NCBI RefSeq assembly: GCF_025399195.1
Contig: NW_026252117.1
Coordinates: 206,648-270,647 of the forward strand
DNA length: 64,000 nt
Source of the DNA: Umbelopsis ramanniana AG
Lineage: Eukaryota; Mucoromycota; Umbelopsidomycetes; Umbelopsidales; Umbelopsidaceae
Direction of reading: 5' to 3'
The notes under the pieces were generated by a model. The model was given only the letters and a program-made list of their open reading frames with translations. It was not told where the DNA came from and made no database searches. Positions 47,125-59,039 of the stretch are shown here, piece by piece. Position 1 is the first letter of the stretch; every line of letters starts with the position of its first letter. A program made the translations under genes and the position numbers.

Positions 47125-49593
47125 ATGCAAACCATTGAGCCTCCGTTAGTTCAGCAAGGTAAGGTGTAATCACTTTTGCAGATCAGTGGTAGTTGCATAG
47201 AAGTAATCATTTTCTGTCTTGGCCTAGATGCCAACCATGCCGAGAGCACAGTTGGAAAGGAAGACACCATGAAGAATCTCGAACAGAAACTACGGCACAC
47301 CGTCCTCCAGCCTGAGCCAGTGATACCTGAAAATAATCTAGATAGCGAAACAAACGGCTTCTCGCAAAAATTAGACCCTATGCTAGACTCGCAAAGTTCA
47401 ACACCCATCTCCGATACAACGCCAGCAGCGGTGGGTCAAGAAATACCCGCAGGAGAAACTACGCAGGGACTTACAGAAGTACTGGAACCTAGGTCGGTAC
47501 AACAAACAATAGACACGCGTATAGATCAAATTGAAGCCAATGATATACCAGATGAGGGCCTGGCAAAGGAAGTGCGAGAAGAACAGGTGCATACCGAGGA
47601 GGGTACGTCACCAATGGAACCTCAACCTCTAGCTTTGGTACAGGAGGTAGACGAGTATTTATTAAAGGAAATCGATTGGATCGATCCAAACACAGGAGCT
47701 GAGAAACGAGTGAAAATCATAACACAAAACAGTAAGTGCAACAATTGAAGTAGCTCCAGATGAAGGTGCTAAATAATCTTTTTGCCACTTTTTACAGAGA
47801 ATGGGCCCTGCCCACTAGTTGCTATCAGTAAGTACACTGATTTCATCCATGCTTTCATTGAAGCATGCGAAATGGCAGATGCTCACCAAGTTTGCTGTGT
47901 GTTTGTATGCGCTCTAGGTAACGTTTTACTCCTGAGGGGAGATATTGAAGTAACCCCGTTTGGCCGTCCATCGGTGACGTTTGAATATATCGCTAGTCAA
48001 TTAGGAAATTACTTGCTCAGTCGTGCACCTAGTGCTCCCAAGGTATGGATACCTTTTTCCGGTACCTAGTAGGGCGCAAGTGTACCTGCATAGAAACTCA
48101 GGTTTGATTGTTTAGTCTCCTACGGAAGAAGTGGATGAAATCGGCAATTTGCAACAAACCAGCGAGGCATTGCCTGATGGACCACAACGACGAAGATCGG
48201 CTGATTACTTTATGGATTATCGCTATAATTTGAACAGTGCACTCTCCATGATACCAAACCTTCAGTCCGGGTTAGGTAAGTCGGTTTACTGGGCTTGGCC
48301 ACCTCTCCTGTATTCTGTACCACCTCGTGGCTCACAGCAAGCTTCTCTACCTTTACTGTTTTGGGGGGATTGGGATAATAGACATCAATGTTTATTTTAA
48401 TTCAATTAATGGGTTCGAACCAACTGCCGAACTGGCATTGTTCGATCTGTTCGATGTGGACCTTGTACACGGGTGGGTAGTGGATTCGGAGGTAAGCGAT
48501 TCAATGTTACAGCTAATAGGAAGGAGGTAAATGATATGCTAATTTCAATTTCCGTAAGCAGGACAAGGAGACACAAAAAATTGTGGTCAATCGCTGCGGG
48601 TCTTATAATGCTGCGGTTGAATGCGTCATCTCTAGTGATATTGCAAGTCGCCATGATAATTCCAGCTTATCAGAACAGGACAGAACAGAATTGATTCACG
48701 CCGGTAAGCCATTTAGTGAATGTCACAAAAAAAAATGTGTATGAAAAGGGGCGGTTGGCTGGCTGACACGGACCTCCACCGGCTGGGTTCGGGCTTTGGT
48801 GGACACCCACCCAGTGTTATTTTTACTTTATAATATATTTTGGCGGGACTGGTGTAAGTCTTACACACACTTCTTTGGTTGCTTTAGGGCTTGTCGTTTC
48901 ACAGTTTTTGGAATCCAACGCTACTCAGCTGACTTATCATGGCCTACAACTTCTCATGGATTCCATTCCAAGGGGGAAGCTTAGCGTACTCTTTCGTAAT
49001 AATCATGTAAGTGTGAAAAACGAGCACCAATGGTGCATGGTAAAATGGGCGTGTGACCTGAATGGGATTTGAGGCTATCAGGCACCCCTCGCTTGAGTCA
49101 AAACAAAAGATGCGCCACTAACATAATGACTGGTCGTTTTCAACCACATTGTTGTTTTTTGTCGCGGGCATTAGTTTTACACGCTGTACAAACACCCTGA
49201 CTTGGAGCTGCTGTATACGTTAGTCACAGATAGCGGATTTGCTTACGAAAGGGCTCTTGTGTGGGAAAGTCTTCAAGACGTTGATCAAGCTCTGGCCGCG
49301 TTTTATGACAGTTGGTTCTGTCCCAGCCATGAGAATTCGCATGGTCTACAGGACGGTGTAGGTTCTAGCTCAGAAGATCAGCCACAAGCCTCTATAACAC
49401 AACAACAGAAGGATCTGGAGTAAGTTGAATTTTTGTATACCGACACGAGAGGTGGCACATTTTTAATCAACCACTTTCCAGTTACGCTTTGGCGCTGAGC
49501 CTGAAGGAACATCATCCACCCACTTCAGATGATCAACCAGTGCGGGCTCCCAGAAAGCGGGCGAAGAGGCCCGCCAGCTGCATTGTGTCTTGA
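47125..49593 (+). CDS. MINDY-1/2-type (FAM63) K48-ubiquitin deubiquitinase with UIM and CaaX end
   Basis: Exons: 47125-47158, 47228-47731, 47798-47827 (30 nt), 47918-48042, 48116-48275, 48382-48491, 48562-48703, 48888-49006, 49175-49419, 49482-49593; 526 residues. Cysteine protease that trims long K48-linked ubiquitin chains. Catalytic Cys184 sits in QNKNGPCPLVAI, coded by the 30-nt exon 3. The SNVLLLRGDI helix follows, then FEPTAELALFDLFDVDLVHGWVVD, and the catalytic His408 in FRNNHFYTLYKHPDLE. About 160 residues of acidic disordered sequence precede the catalytic domain. The C terminus holds a ubiquitin-interacting motif (DYALALSLKEHH), a polybasic stretch (RAPRKRAKRPAS) and a final CIVS, a CaaX-type prenylation signal. 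Membrane attachment is inferred from that. S. cerevisiae has related Miy1. Confidence 0.93.
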
Positions 49594-50733
49594 TATTGGT
49601 CACCAACTAGTTGGTAGACTTTTCCGTATATGGCAATCATCTTAAAATTTTGACTTTTAGGCAGTCTCACACCCCGACACAAGGGCAAAAAGTAGGAGCC
49701 TGGAATCCTGCCGACCCGGTGATTCTTCTAAAACGTCTAAAGCTGTGTCAAGTGGGAGACAGAAAATCTAGATGATTCTATAAGAAAATAAAATGAAACA
49801 ACGCCTTTACTCTTTCTTTTCTCTATTAGGAGAATTGGAGGATTTTAAATCGGGTTTTATTTTTATATCGAGTTAAGTGTTGAAGGCAACGGGGATTCTA
49901 AACAACAAAATTTGCCAAGTGACGAAAGCGGCGTCGCATAGGAAGCACAGTGTAAAAAAAAAAAAAAAAAAAATGCAGTCCGACTGGGAGTGTTCCCTAT
50001 ATTTGCCGTCCACCCTCGTGCTATAGATTGAATGATATGGAATGAAGTGGGAGAAAAAGAATAAATTTTTAATTGATTCATCATTCTAACAACATTCAAG
50101 CGATCGGTTAACCGCTTTGTTCTCAAAAAGCTCATAGATCCAGAAAGATCCTTTCTCCGCAATACACAAATTAGGCGCTATCTTCCATCTCACTGGGTCG
50201 GGTATATGTGACGTGAAAGTCCAGCGCGTGCTTTGATTCGTCGATCAGCTTTCTTTTCTCGTATGGACCTTTTTTTTAGACCTTCTAGTCTTTGAGCTTG
50301 AACCAACTAAGCAATCTATAAATTGTCCATTTGCCAAATTCCTCATTGGCGTGGAATCGTCCCGTGACTTGAAGACGACTTCGCTCAATTCATTTAGCAT
50401 CTTTTTTTACATCTCTTGGCAGCTGGCTTGCTTTGCTCATTACCCAAACATTTCAACTTTTTTTTTTTTCCAGCCAGCCCGTCCCCATTGGAATCTTTTT
50501 CTTCCATATTCTCTTTTTCTTTACAACATCTCTCTAACTCTTTCTTACTTGGAGTTCATTCTTCTCGCCCTATACATACTCAGGCCCTATCCTATTAGCC
50601 ACCCATCTTTCTGCGTTACCTTACTTCCTCGCAAACCCTATCTATCAACACTTTTAGAGACGATCCATTCACCCACGCCCCTAAACAGCAATTTGGTCCA
50701 GACAACGCTGCTGAGCTGAAATTCTATCCTTGC
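49594..50733. promoter_or_regulatory. Gap between MINDY gene and HSF-type gene with long C/T-rich leader
   Basis: 1.1 kb. A long A/T run lies at 49953-49972. From about 50400 to 50700 the plus strand is strongly C/T-rich, probably the leader of the HSF-type gene. No ORF looks coding. Confidence 0.45.
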
Positions 50734-52673
50734 ATGCGAGCTGGTAAACGTAATAATCAGGGATCAGATCGAGATTCAGTTTCTTCCACTTCCTCTACGA
50801 AATCGGAAGATGCTCTCTCAAGTTCCATGATTTCGCATGACCGGAGTTCTGTATCTCTTGCGCCCTCATCCACAACCGCTGACCCTATGCCATTACCAGT
50901 GCATAAGACTCAAGCTGCATTTGTGAACAAGTTATACAGGTAAGCGTCTGTTGCTGACCACCACCAATTCTCTCTTCTCCTCCATTGCTGAACTGGCTTG
51001 TTTTTATTTTAATTTCGTAGGATGTTAGAAGACCATGAAATGCAGGACCTCATCTCATGGTCGCAGTCTGGAGACCTTTTCAGCGTCTCTAACCCCACAC
51101 AATTCTCAAAGGTGGTCTTACCACAATATTTTAAGCATAACAACTGGCAAAGTTTCGTTCGTCAGCTCAACAGTACGTATATCACTTCTCCTCCTTAATC
51201 ATCGCCAAATGGTACATTCACATCATGGTGAATTTTTTTTTTTGGAACCCTCCCCCCTCGCTTTTCAACCCGCCTCACCCTTGCTATCCCTTCTCATAGT
51301 GTATGGATTTCATAAAGTCAATGATATGATACATCATTCCAACATTACCAACGAAAGTCAAGCTTGGGAGTTTCGGCATCCAAGCTTTCGACGGGGTGGC
51401 ATACAGGAATTACAAAATATAAAACGGAAAAGTGCGATCCGCGCCGATAGATACCCAAAGAATTCTGGAAATAGTTCTATCGCCACCAATGCAGCTTCTA
51501 GTCGACTAGCGAATGCTGCCGAAAACCTTCCCACAGAGTTACAAGATGATCAGCAAGACGCGCTTCAAAAGCACATATACGCTATGGAAAGTCAAATAAG
51601 AAAATTGGCGCATTCCTATGAGAAACTTCTTGCCGATACCACGGTCTTAAAGAAGGATCTAGCTCGACAGAATCATGTAAGTTTGTTTTCCAATTTAATG
51701 GATTGCTTATAACCAACCACTACTAATCGAAAACGCCCTTTTGAATCAGATGCTGACGGATATTGCAGCGCGCGTCAAATTGTACAACAGTAAGTAGTCA
51801 TTAAAGACACAACGCTTTCTAACATGGCGCTCTAACCACGCCACCTTGCTTTTTTTTTTTTTGTTATCTCGCTACCTCCAGACGAGGAAAGTTCACCAAC
51901 CTCACAACGTAGTCAGCCTATGAATGGTATGTAATTCCCGTTTTAAATCCCTGATATGATGTTCACTTTTTACGATAACTCATCCCATCTTTTACTTTTC
52001 ATGCATGTTTAGGTTCATCCGACTCGTCAAATAGTAGAAGCACTTTTTACGAACAGGCACCACCACCGCGACGGCCAAATTATCAAACTTCGCAATCTCA
52101 ATATACTCACAATACTCAGCACAGTCCATGGAACGATTCAGCCTATAGTTCAACAGGAGAAACAGGATCAAGTATACGAGAACTTCGCTCGGTGTTACCC
52201 CCACCAGCAGGCTATACACAGCGTCGCCAAGGATCATTACCGTCTCCGCGGCTACCTTTAAGTCGGCCGTTTACCAAAGACGAATCCGTCAACACGCGGC
52301 CAGATCCGTACACGTACGCAAGGGATTCTGCCTCTACAGATTCTAGCGAACACTGGTCTCAGTCAAGCAATGACAAATCTGCACAATTATCACCCATTAC
52401 AAGATCCTCTTTTCGACCATCGCTACCATCGAGAGGAGCCAGTTCTCCATTCCCCATGAAGCAAAATACTCAGATGGGGCTAGGCCGTGAATCGAACCTG
52501 CTTAATGTCACCAATAGGGACGACGCTCCAGGTAAGTCAACATGGCTCGAATGGCTTGAATTTAGTGAATATCGGTGATCTAAAATGATAACCCAGCGTT
52601 AATGTCCATTGCAGCTCGCACCGTTGAGGACCATCGACAACCTGAAGATGCCCATAAACGCCGTCGTCTGTAA
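50734..52673 (+). CDS. HSF-type DNA-binding transcription factor
   Basis: Exons: 50734-50939, 51021-51172, 51300-51676, 51750-51789, 51882-51926, 52013-52531, 52615-52673; 465 residues. The winged-helix HSF domain spans about residues 57-160: [16 protein letters not shown], then [41 protein letters not shown] (seen in pieces), MYGFHKVND and [12 protein letters not shown]. The [17 protein letters not shown] recognition helix is split by intron 2. A coiled coil follows (about 195-250, [25 protein letters not shown]). The tail is Ser/Pro/Thr-rich with many SP sites and ends in basic KRRRL, a likely NLS. The RHPSFRRG ending and the short spacing resemble Mga1/Sfl1/Skn7-related fungal HSFs rather than canonical Hsf1, so a heat-shock role should not be assumed. 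Canonical HR-A/B heptads are not obvious. Confidence 0.9.
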
Positions 52674-53634
52674 TCCCATTGTCGCCCCAGTTATTAGCGC
52701 TATATATAGGAAATAATTCTTCACAGCTCTTATCGCCCAGCCAGACAGACCCACAAAGCAAGCTGCTCCTCTTCGAAAAAAAGGGCCACTCGCGATGTTA
52801 TGCTCTAGACCGCAACATCCGCCTTTCTCTTCTGGTTTTTTTTTTTCCTCAAAACAATGAATGGAATCTCTGGGCTTTTACTTCTGTTTCTCTCTCCTCG
52901 TTAACAGCAGCAATACGTATGTACATAACTCTTCCTCAACTACAAGCTATTCATTTTCATTTCTGTTGCGGTTTTGTTGTTATTCTTTTGTTCTTTTCCT
53001 TTCCGCGAACCACAACCTCTTTTATTTTTATTTCACGTACGCACTTAAAAGCGTTTTTACATGATTTATTCAACCATTTAAAAGCTCAATCCCCTCACAC
53101 CCCAAAAAAAAAAAAAAATTCAAGAACTTCGTACTTTTGCTTTCTTTAGAAGAGAAAAAATTGTAGTAGATTGCGCATTTCAGTCAACAAAGATTTACGA
53201 AACCGCCGTGATGCTGTCCCTCTTGATCTAAGCTAAATGCAATTTTAATATGCGGAAGGCGCCTCAATGCTTGCTCATGGCTTGCTGTCTTCCGTAAATG
53301 TCAGTTTCCAATTGTTTGGAACGTTGACATGTTTACCATCAATGACAAGTTCTCAGCTGTCAACTGTACTTGCCATTTTGTACACGTACATAACATTGGT
53401 CACTGCGTGCATTTTCAAAGAACTCATTACAAATATCTGTATAGGTGGAAGAAACGGATTCAGAAAGCAGCATGCACACTCCTGTTGTCTGCAGTCGTCC
53501 ACAATGCCTCCTTCTTTTCCTACGGACCCCAAAAAAAAAAAAAAAGGTGTAAAAATCAGAACCGCCATTTTTCTTTTCCTCTCCATCACTTTTTTTTCTT
53601 TCCTTTTCTCCCCGTCTAAGTTCCCTCAACCAGT
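52674..53634. promoter_or_regulatory. Gap between HSF-type gene and G-alpha gene
   Basis: 961 bases. A/T-rich with A-runs at about 53104-53117 and 53530-53544 and C/T-rich leader sequence (53560-53630) just before the G-alpha ATG. Several upstream ATGs occur in the last 370 bases; the transcript start is unknown, so no uORF is called. Confidence 0.45.
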
Positions 53635-55557
53635 ATGGGAGTATGCTTATCGGCTGAGGAAAGAGAGAGCCGGCAACGTAGCCACGAAATAGACAAGCAG
53701 CTGGAAGAGGACAATAAGCGACTACAACAAGAATGCAAACTGTTATTATTAGGTATAAAATGCGGAAAAAAATCCCGTATTGTATACGATGAATCTAATT
53801 TTCCCAACATCCAAAGGCAGCGGAGAATCTGGAAAATCAACTATTGTCAAACAAATGAAAATTATCCATCAGGATGGCTATTCAACCGACGAACTACTCT
53901 CTTGGCGCCTATGCGTCTATAAAAATTTAATCGAGTCCGCCAAAGATCTCCTTAATGCCATGACCACAGTAGAAGCTCAGTTCGAAGTTCCTCATAACCA
54001 AGTAGGTGGTTAAAAATAGTTTCATTTCACCATGATGGGGTCAACCTTAGCACATGGTCAAACCACAGAAGGCGGTACCAAGAATGTCCAGCATGAAAAA
54101 AACGAGCGTCCGATTGCTTAATGAAGACATCTGCATATCAGCTAAAGTTAAAATGGGCAATATCATCGGCGGAGAACAGCTTTCAAAGGGCATAGACAGG
54201 GCAAGGGGTCCTCATAAGCATTTTTCAACCAGAAAGACCCCACCATGTACCCTTTAAACAACTTTATATTTATCCATTAACTTTTTGTCGTTCTCGTCTG
54301 TTGCATTTTTAGAGTCACGCACAGGTAATTCAGGATTATGCAACCCCTACCGACCCTAAGCATATTTTCAGCCCGGAAATCATCGTCAGCATTGAAAGTG
54401 TATGGCACGATCCCATTATAAAAAGCGTTTTGGATCGTGGTGGAAGTGAATTCTACATTATGGATTCGGCACCTTAGTACGTATGACGGCTTCGAGCTTT
54501 TTTGGTTTGATTGTTTCTCACCTTTCTTGTTAACCACATTAGTTTTCTCCTAGTTTTTTATCAGAAGTGCGCCGACTTTCTGAAGCAAACTATGTACCAA
54601 CTGTAGCTGATGTACTTAGAGCTCGGTTAAAGTCTACTGGTATTTTGGAAACACGATTCACCATGGGCCAGCTCAGCATCCAGTAAGTGCACGGCAGCGG
54701 CGTTTTCCTCCCAGTTCATTCAAGTGAATTCCCACTCTCTCTTTTATTTTAGTATGTTTGATGTTGGTGGACAGCGGTCAGAACGGAAAAAATGGATTCA
54801 TTGCTTTGAGGCAGTGACTTCCATTATTTTTTGCGTGGCATTGAGTGAATACGATCAGGTTCTTCTGGAGGAAAGCAAACAGAATAGAATGCTGGAAAGT
54901 CTAATTCTTTTTGAATCCGTCATCAACAGTCGTTGGTTCGTTCGCTCGTCCATCATCTTGTTTCTCAACAAGGTTGACATCTTTAAAACAAAAATATCAA
55001 AAGTGCCACTAGACCGGTATTTTCCAGATTATACAGGTACAGATAAGAAAAAACAGGGGCTGGCTGTGAAAAGAGTAAAGGAATGCTACAAAGGGAAAAC
55101 AGCCCAACTTTCACTTTCTAATCATGCTTTATAGGCGGAAGTGATGTGACAAAAGGCGCTAGATATATACTGTGGCGGTTTAATCAAGCGAACAGAATGA
55201 AACTTACCATATATCCCCAGTAAGTACGCTTGATAGGTTGCATGGTTACTAAATGCACAAGACCTCACATTTTAATTTGTGGTTATAGCTTGACTCAAGC
55301 GACAGATACCTCCAGTGTAAGTTACTGAGCACTCATTTTCAACGCAAAATGAAATATTGAACTGATCACCTTTTCTTGTATATGCTGTCGAATATCTAGC
55401 TCAAGTAAGTAAAACTCATACTTTTTTGTACCTTCAGCGTCACTGCGAAATTTAAAACTAATTATCTCGCTCTACTTCTCTCAACAAAAGAAAAGTATTT
55501 CAAGCCCTCGCAGAGACAATTTTGAAAAACTCCTTGGTGGACTCTGGGCTCACCTAA
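53635..55557 (+). CDS. Heterotrimeric G protein alpha subunit
   Basis: Exons: 53635-53752, 53817-54001, 54313-54476, 54554-54682, 54753-55036, 55135-55219, 55289-55316 (28 nt), 55400-55404 (5 nt), 55491-55557; 354 residues, the usual size. Couples 7-TM receptors to effectors at the plasma membrane. MGVCLS carries the Gly2 myristoylation and Cys4 palmitoylation signals. G1 is GSGESGKST, switch [12 protein letters not shown], switch [16 protein letters not shown]4 FLNKVD, and G5 reads TQAT instead of the usual TCAT. The end is LVDSGLT; position -4 is Ser, so it lacks the Cys used by pertussis toxin in Gi proteins. Intron 2 is 311 nt, several times the local norm. The 5-nt exon restores ATDTSS-LKK-VFQAL, in register with other G-alphas. 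Confidence 0.94.
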
Positions 55558-55957
55558 TACCCACCGACGGACTGGTTCAAAGGGCAATTAATACCTGCCT
55601 CACTACAAAACATGTAACTTTAGAGATGAAAGATTTTTTAATGGCATTTTGAGCTTAGGAAAAAAGCAATACAAAAATTCTGGTGGTGAATTAATTCAAA
55701 AATCATTGGGTTATATGGTAGTTTTGAATAAGTGCATATACTTGAGATATTGTGTGTGGTATGAAAGGATAATGTTTGTTCATGTAAGCATAAAAGTTCA
55801 AGTAGTGAAGTGTATTAAATGTGGTGGCTATTTCATCAGGGTAAACTGTATAGCTCGCATGCTAGCGTTTGTGTATGTGTGGATGATGGAAAGAGAACAC
55901 TGGCATGATGAGGAGGTATATGGTTACGGCAAAATTGTCGTCACAGGTATAACATTC
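55558..55957. other. Convergent 3' flanks of G-alpha and MKK genes
   Basis: 400 bases between two stop codons. T/G-rich on the plus strand; no gene seen. The plus-strand open frame over 55649-56152 is antisense to the MKK last exons. Confidence 0.45.
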
Positions 55958-57391
55958 TTACTGCCAACCCCAAACTTCTTTTATCCACGTAGCGATGTCT
56001 ACTTCAACACCATACCACTGTTTAAGGAAAGGGTGTTCCAGCATCTTCTTAGGGCCAGGACGGTCATTGGGATCTTTGATCAAGCTGTTCGGAATAAAGG
56101 TAGACATTGTCAGCCTTTCGACTCATTTGCACATCGCCCAGTCTCCTCGTAACATGCCAATCGGTATCTGGAAACTTACCAAGTCGCCACAAAGTCCCTG
56201 CATTCTGTCGAGCGATCTTTCCCAATAGTAGGCACAGGCTGCCTTACAATGTAGTCCAGCAGTTCAAAAATCGATAGGTGTGGTTGGCCAGGCGGTGGCA
56301 AAGCTGGAGCATTTTGTGCAATTTCGATAATAGTGAGCCCAAGAGACCAAATATCGGACTGAACAGAGTACTGTGCACCTTTGATACGCTCAGGCTAAAA
56401 CGAAAATCATACTATGAGTACGCAATATGGCATTGACCCGCACATGTAAGGAGAGCTTTGCGAACTTACCGCCATGTAGTACTTAGTACCAGTAAAAGTC
56501 TGCGCTAATGAATTGATAAGCTCTCCTGAAACGCCCAAGTCACACAGTTTGATGTTTCCGGCTTTGTTAATGACGATATTCGATGGCTTGATGTCTCTAT
56601 GAATCACCTGCTTGGAATGAAGATAGACTAGCCCTAGGCAAACCTAATCAAAAGTAAACAAAAATGTGCATTCGTGTCAGTATGACATGGTAAATCCATC
56701 GATATAACCGACCTACTTACCGATTCTGCAATTTTGGCCAACACAGGTTCGCCAATAACGCCGCCCAGTTCTTTAGCACGTTTGTAGATATCCTCTAAAC
56801 TGCCAGCTTCACAATATTCCATACAGATGGCTATGGTTGTGTCGCCGTCATCTAGGAAAGCGCCATAGAATGACACGATTTGAGGTGAATTGCAGGTTTT
56901 GAGAAAGGATAGTTCTCTCAGTATTTGCCTTTGGACATCCGGGTCCGGATCTGTTGTAATCGACTATTCAAACAAAAAACGCGTCAGGTATGATTGACAC
57001 ACTTTCTCAGTGATTTTCAGCATACACACACCTTCTTAGCCATGATCAAATTGGAAGGCTTGTGAAGAACTTTCATGACGGTTCCTGAGGCGCCTTCGCC
57101 AAGCTTCTTTATGTTATCAAACTCTTCAGGTTTGACTTCACCGTATTGTCTTATAAAAGAGGCTTGCGCAGAAGTGTTGTCCGAGCCATTGGGAGAGCTG
57201 GCGGAAGCATTACTAAGTGTGATGCGTGCAATGTCTTCTCTCCACGAGCTAGTGGATTCAAAGGAATGAGACGGCTTTAAGCTTAACGTGGCTTGACTTG
57301 AAGAGCTTGCCGACGTAGTAGCTGAAGTTGAAGCCTTGAGATTGATAGGAGCCAAACGCAACCCTGCCGGTTTTCGTTGAAGTTTACTCAT
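55958..57391 (-). CDS. MKK1: MAP kinase kinase, Mkk1/2 (cell-wall integrity) type
   Basis: Exons (minus): 57391-57032, 56963-56721, 56643-56470, 56394-56180, 56084-55958; 372 residues from this ATG. Dual-specificity kinase that phosphorylates a MAPK on TEY. Kinase landmarks: LGEGASGTV (P-loop), IMAKK (VAIK Lys), [10 protein letters not shown] (catalytic loop), [17 protein letters not shown] (DFG variant DLG plus Ser/Thr activation sites), GTKYYMAPERI, and [15 protein letters not shown]. The final [12 protein letters not shown] matches Mkk-type tails. The N terminus has [13 protein letters not shown], a plausible MAPK docking (D) motif of basic residues followed by L-x-L. The GTKYYMAPERIKG-QYS pattern and [18 protein letters not shown] favour Mkk1/2 over Ste7 or Pbs2. 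Start uncertain: the frame stays open for another 39 codons upstream without an ATG, so a further 5' exon is possible. Confidence 0.9.
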
Positions 57392-57818
57392 TGGCCATGC
57401 AGTAGAAAGAGAAGCAGCTTCTGTGTTTGGATCAGCTGCATTGACTTGTTTTTCAAACGTAGCCTCCCCTACTTTAAGAAATGTGGACCTGCCCACCACC
57501 CCATTCAAACAGCCTTTCCATTTTATTCAATATGCTTCGTTCAACGTTATGTTATTTATACGCATTGCAGACGACATCTAGACACAGTTACAGTGGTGTT
57601 TGGCATACAGCTTAACTTTATCACTCAGCTTTCATGCTGTGCACCGCGCTTGCTACAAACTGTTAGAATTTTTTTTTTTTTTTTTTTCACCAGGGCCAAC
57701 TAATTTGAAATGCCGACAACCCAACTGCGGCTTGTTCAAAACAGCCAGTGACTCAGAGTCTTAAAAGAAAAAAAAACCTCAGCTTTTTTAGACTTCCATC
57801 CACAGCAGTAAATTCATT
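57392..57818. promoter_or_regulatory. Divergent promoter region MKK / eIF2-alpha
   Basis: 427 bases between outward-facing ATGs. Contains a T-run at 57668-57687 and three short minus-strand ORFs upstream of the MKK ATG: 57474-57521, 57388-57441 and 57384-57398. The last two overlap the MKK start. Confidence 0.5.
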
Positions 57819-59039
57819 ATGTCTACCGATAAATTCAACTGTCGAATGTACGAGAAGGAGTTCCCAGAGGTTGATGATCTCGTCATGGTGAACGTCAGAC
57901 AGATCGCCGATATGGGTGCTTACGTCAAACTTGTAAGATAATCAATCCAACGAATCAAACACCTAATCGGAAACTCGAAATTGATCTTGCGTTTTTAGCT
58001 TGAATACAATGACAGAGAAGGAATGATTCTTTTGTCAGAATTGTCCAGAAGACGTATTCGTTCCGTACAAAAACTTATTCGTGTCAACCGAAATGAAGTT
58101 GTCGTTGTCCTCAGAGTCGACGAAGAGAAGGGTAAGGCTCGTTAAGCTTTTTGTTCATCCGTTTTTCAAAATAACCAACCAGCGTTATTTCATGAAAACC
58201 AGGTTACATTGATCTGTCCAAGCGTCGTGTTTCTCCCGAAGAAATATCCAAGTGCGAAGAAAAGTACAACAAAAGCAAAGCTGTTCACTCGATTTTGCGT
58301 CATGTCGCAGAGAAGCATGATATTGCCCTCAAGGAGTTGTATGAAACTATTGGATGGCCCTTGTACAAAAAATATGGTCACGCATTTGATGCCTTCAAGA
58401 TGGCTATTATGTAAGTGTCTCATCACTTTACAACTGAACGCGAACCACTGACAATTAACTCCTGCATATTATCCACCAGTCAACCTGAAGAAGTCTTCGA
58501 AGGTATCCAAATGACTGCTCAAGTTCGAGACGAGCTTGTTGGTAACATTAAGCGCCGTATGACTCCACAGCCTGTTAAAATCCGTGCACGTAAGTATACT
58601 GCTGTTTACCACATATGATCCAAATCAGCGCGCTTTAACATATCCGCTTTTTCTAATAGAACTCGATTTGCGATGTACCGGTATCGATGGTGTCAATGCC
58701 ATCAAGGCTGCTCTCACTGCTGGTGAAGCTGTTTCAACTGAGGAAGTCCCCATTAAAGTCACATATCTTGCAGCACCTCTCTATGTCGTTACTGCTGATG
58801 CTTTGGACAAGCAGCTTGGATTTGAAGTCATGGAGAAGGCTATCCAAGTCATGAAGGAGACTTTGGAAGAGTTCAAGTGGTCACGATTTAAGGTCGAGAA
58901 GGATGCTCAACTTGTTTCTGAAAATGACGATCGCGACTTTGCTGCTCTTATGGCCAAGGCTGAAAAGGAAAACGAACTTGTTAGTGGTGATGAGGATGAA
59001 GGCGATGCTGTTGCTGCTGCCAGTGACGATGATATGTGA
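57819..59039 (+). CDS. SUI2: Translation initiation factor eIF2 subunit alpha
   Basis: Exons: 57819-57932, 57999-58131, 58203-58410, 58480-58589, 58660-59039; 314 residues. Subunit of the eIF2-GTP-Met-tRNAi complex. The S1 RNA-binding domain opens the protein ([48 protein letters not shown]). The regulatory serine, Ser51 in classical numbering, is Ser54 here, within [10 protein letters not shown], so control by Gcn2-type kinases is expected. The helical domain ([10 protein letters not shown]...) and the C-terminal alpha/beta domain ([17 protein letters not shown]) follow, with an acidic tail ([18 protein letters not shown]) that in yeast is a CK2 site region. Everything is at the usual length. 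Confidence 0.97.

Noticed and set aside
57392-57508. MKK start at 57508
   Set aside because: The codon there is TTG, not ATG; the first in-frame ATG is at 57391. An upstream exon remains possible and is listed as a finding.
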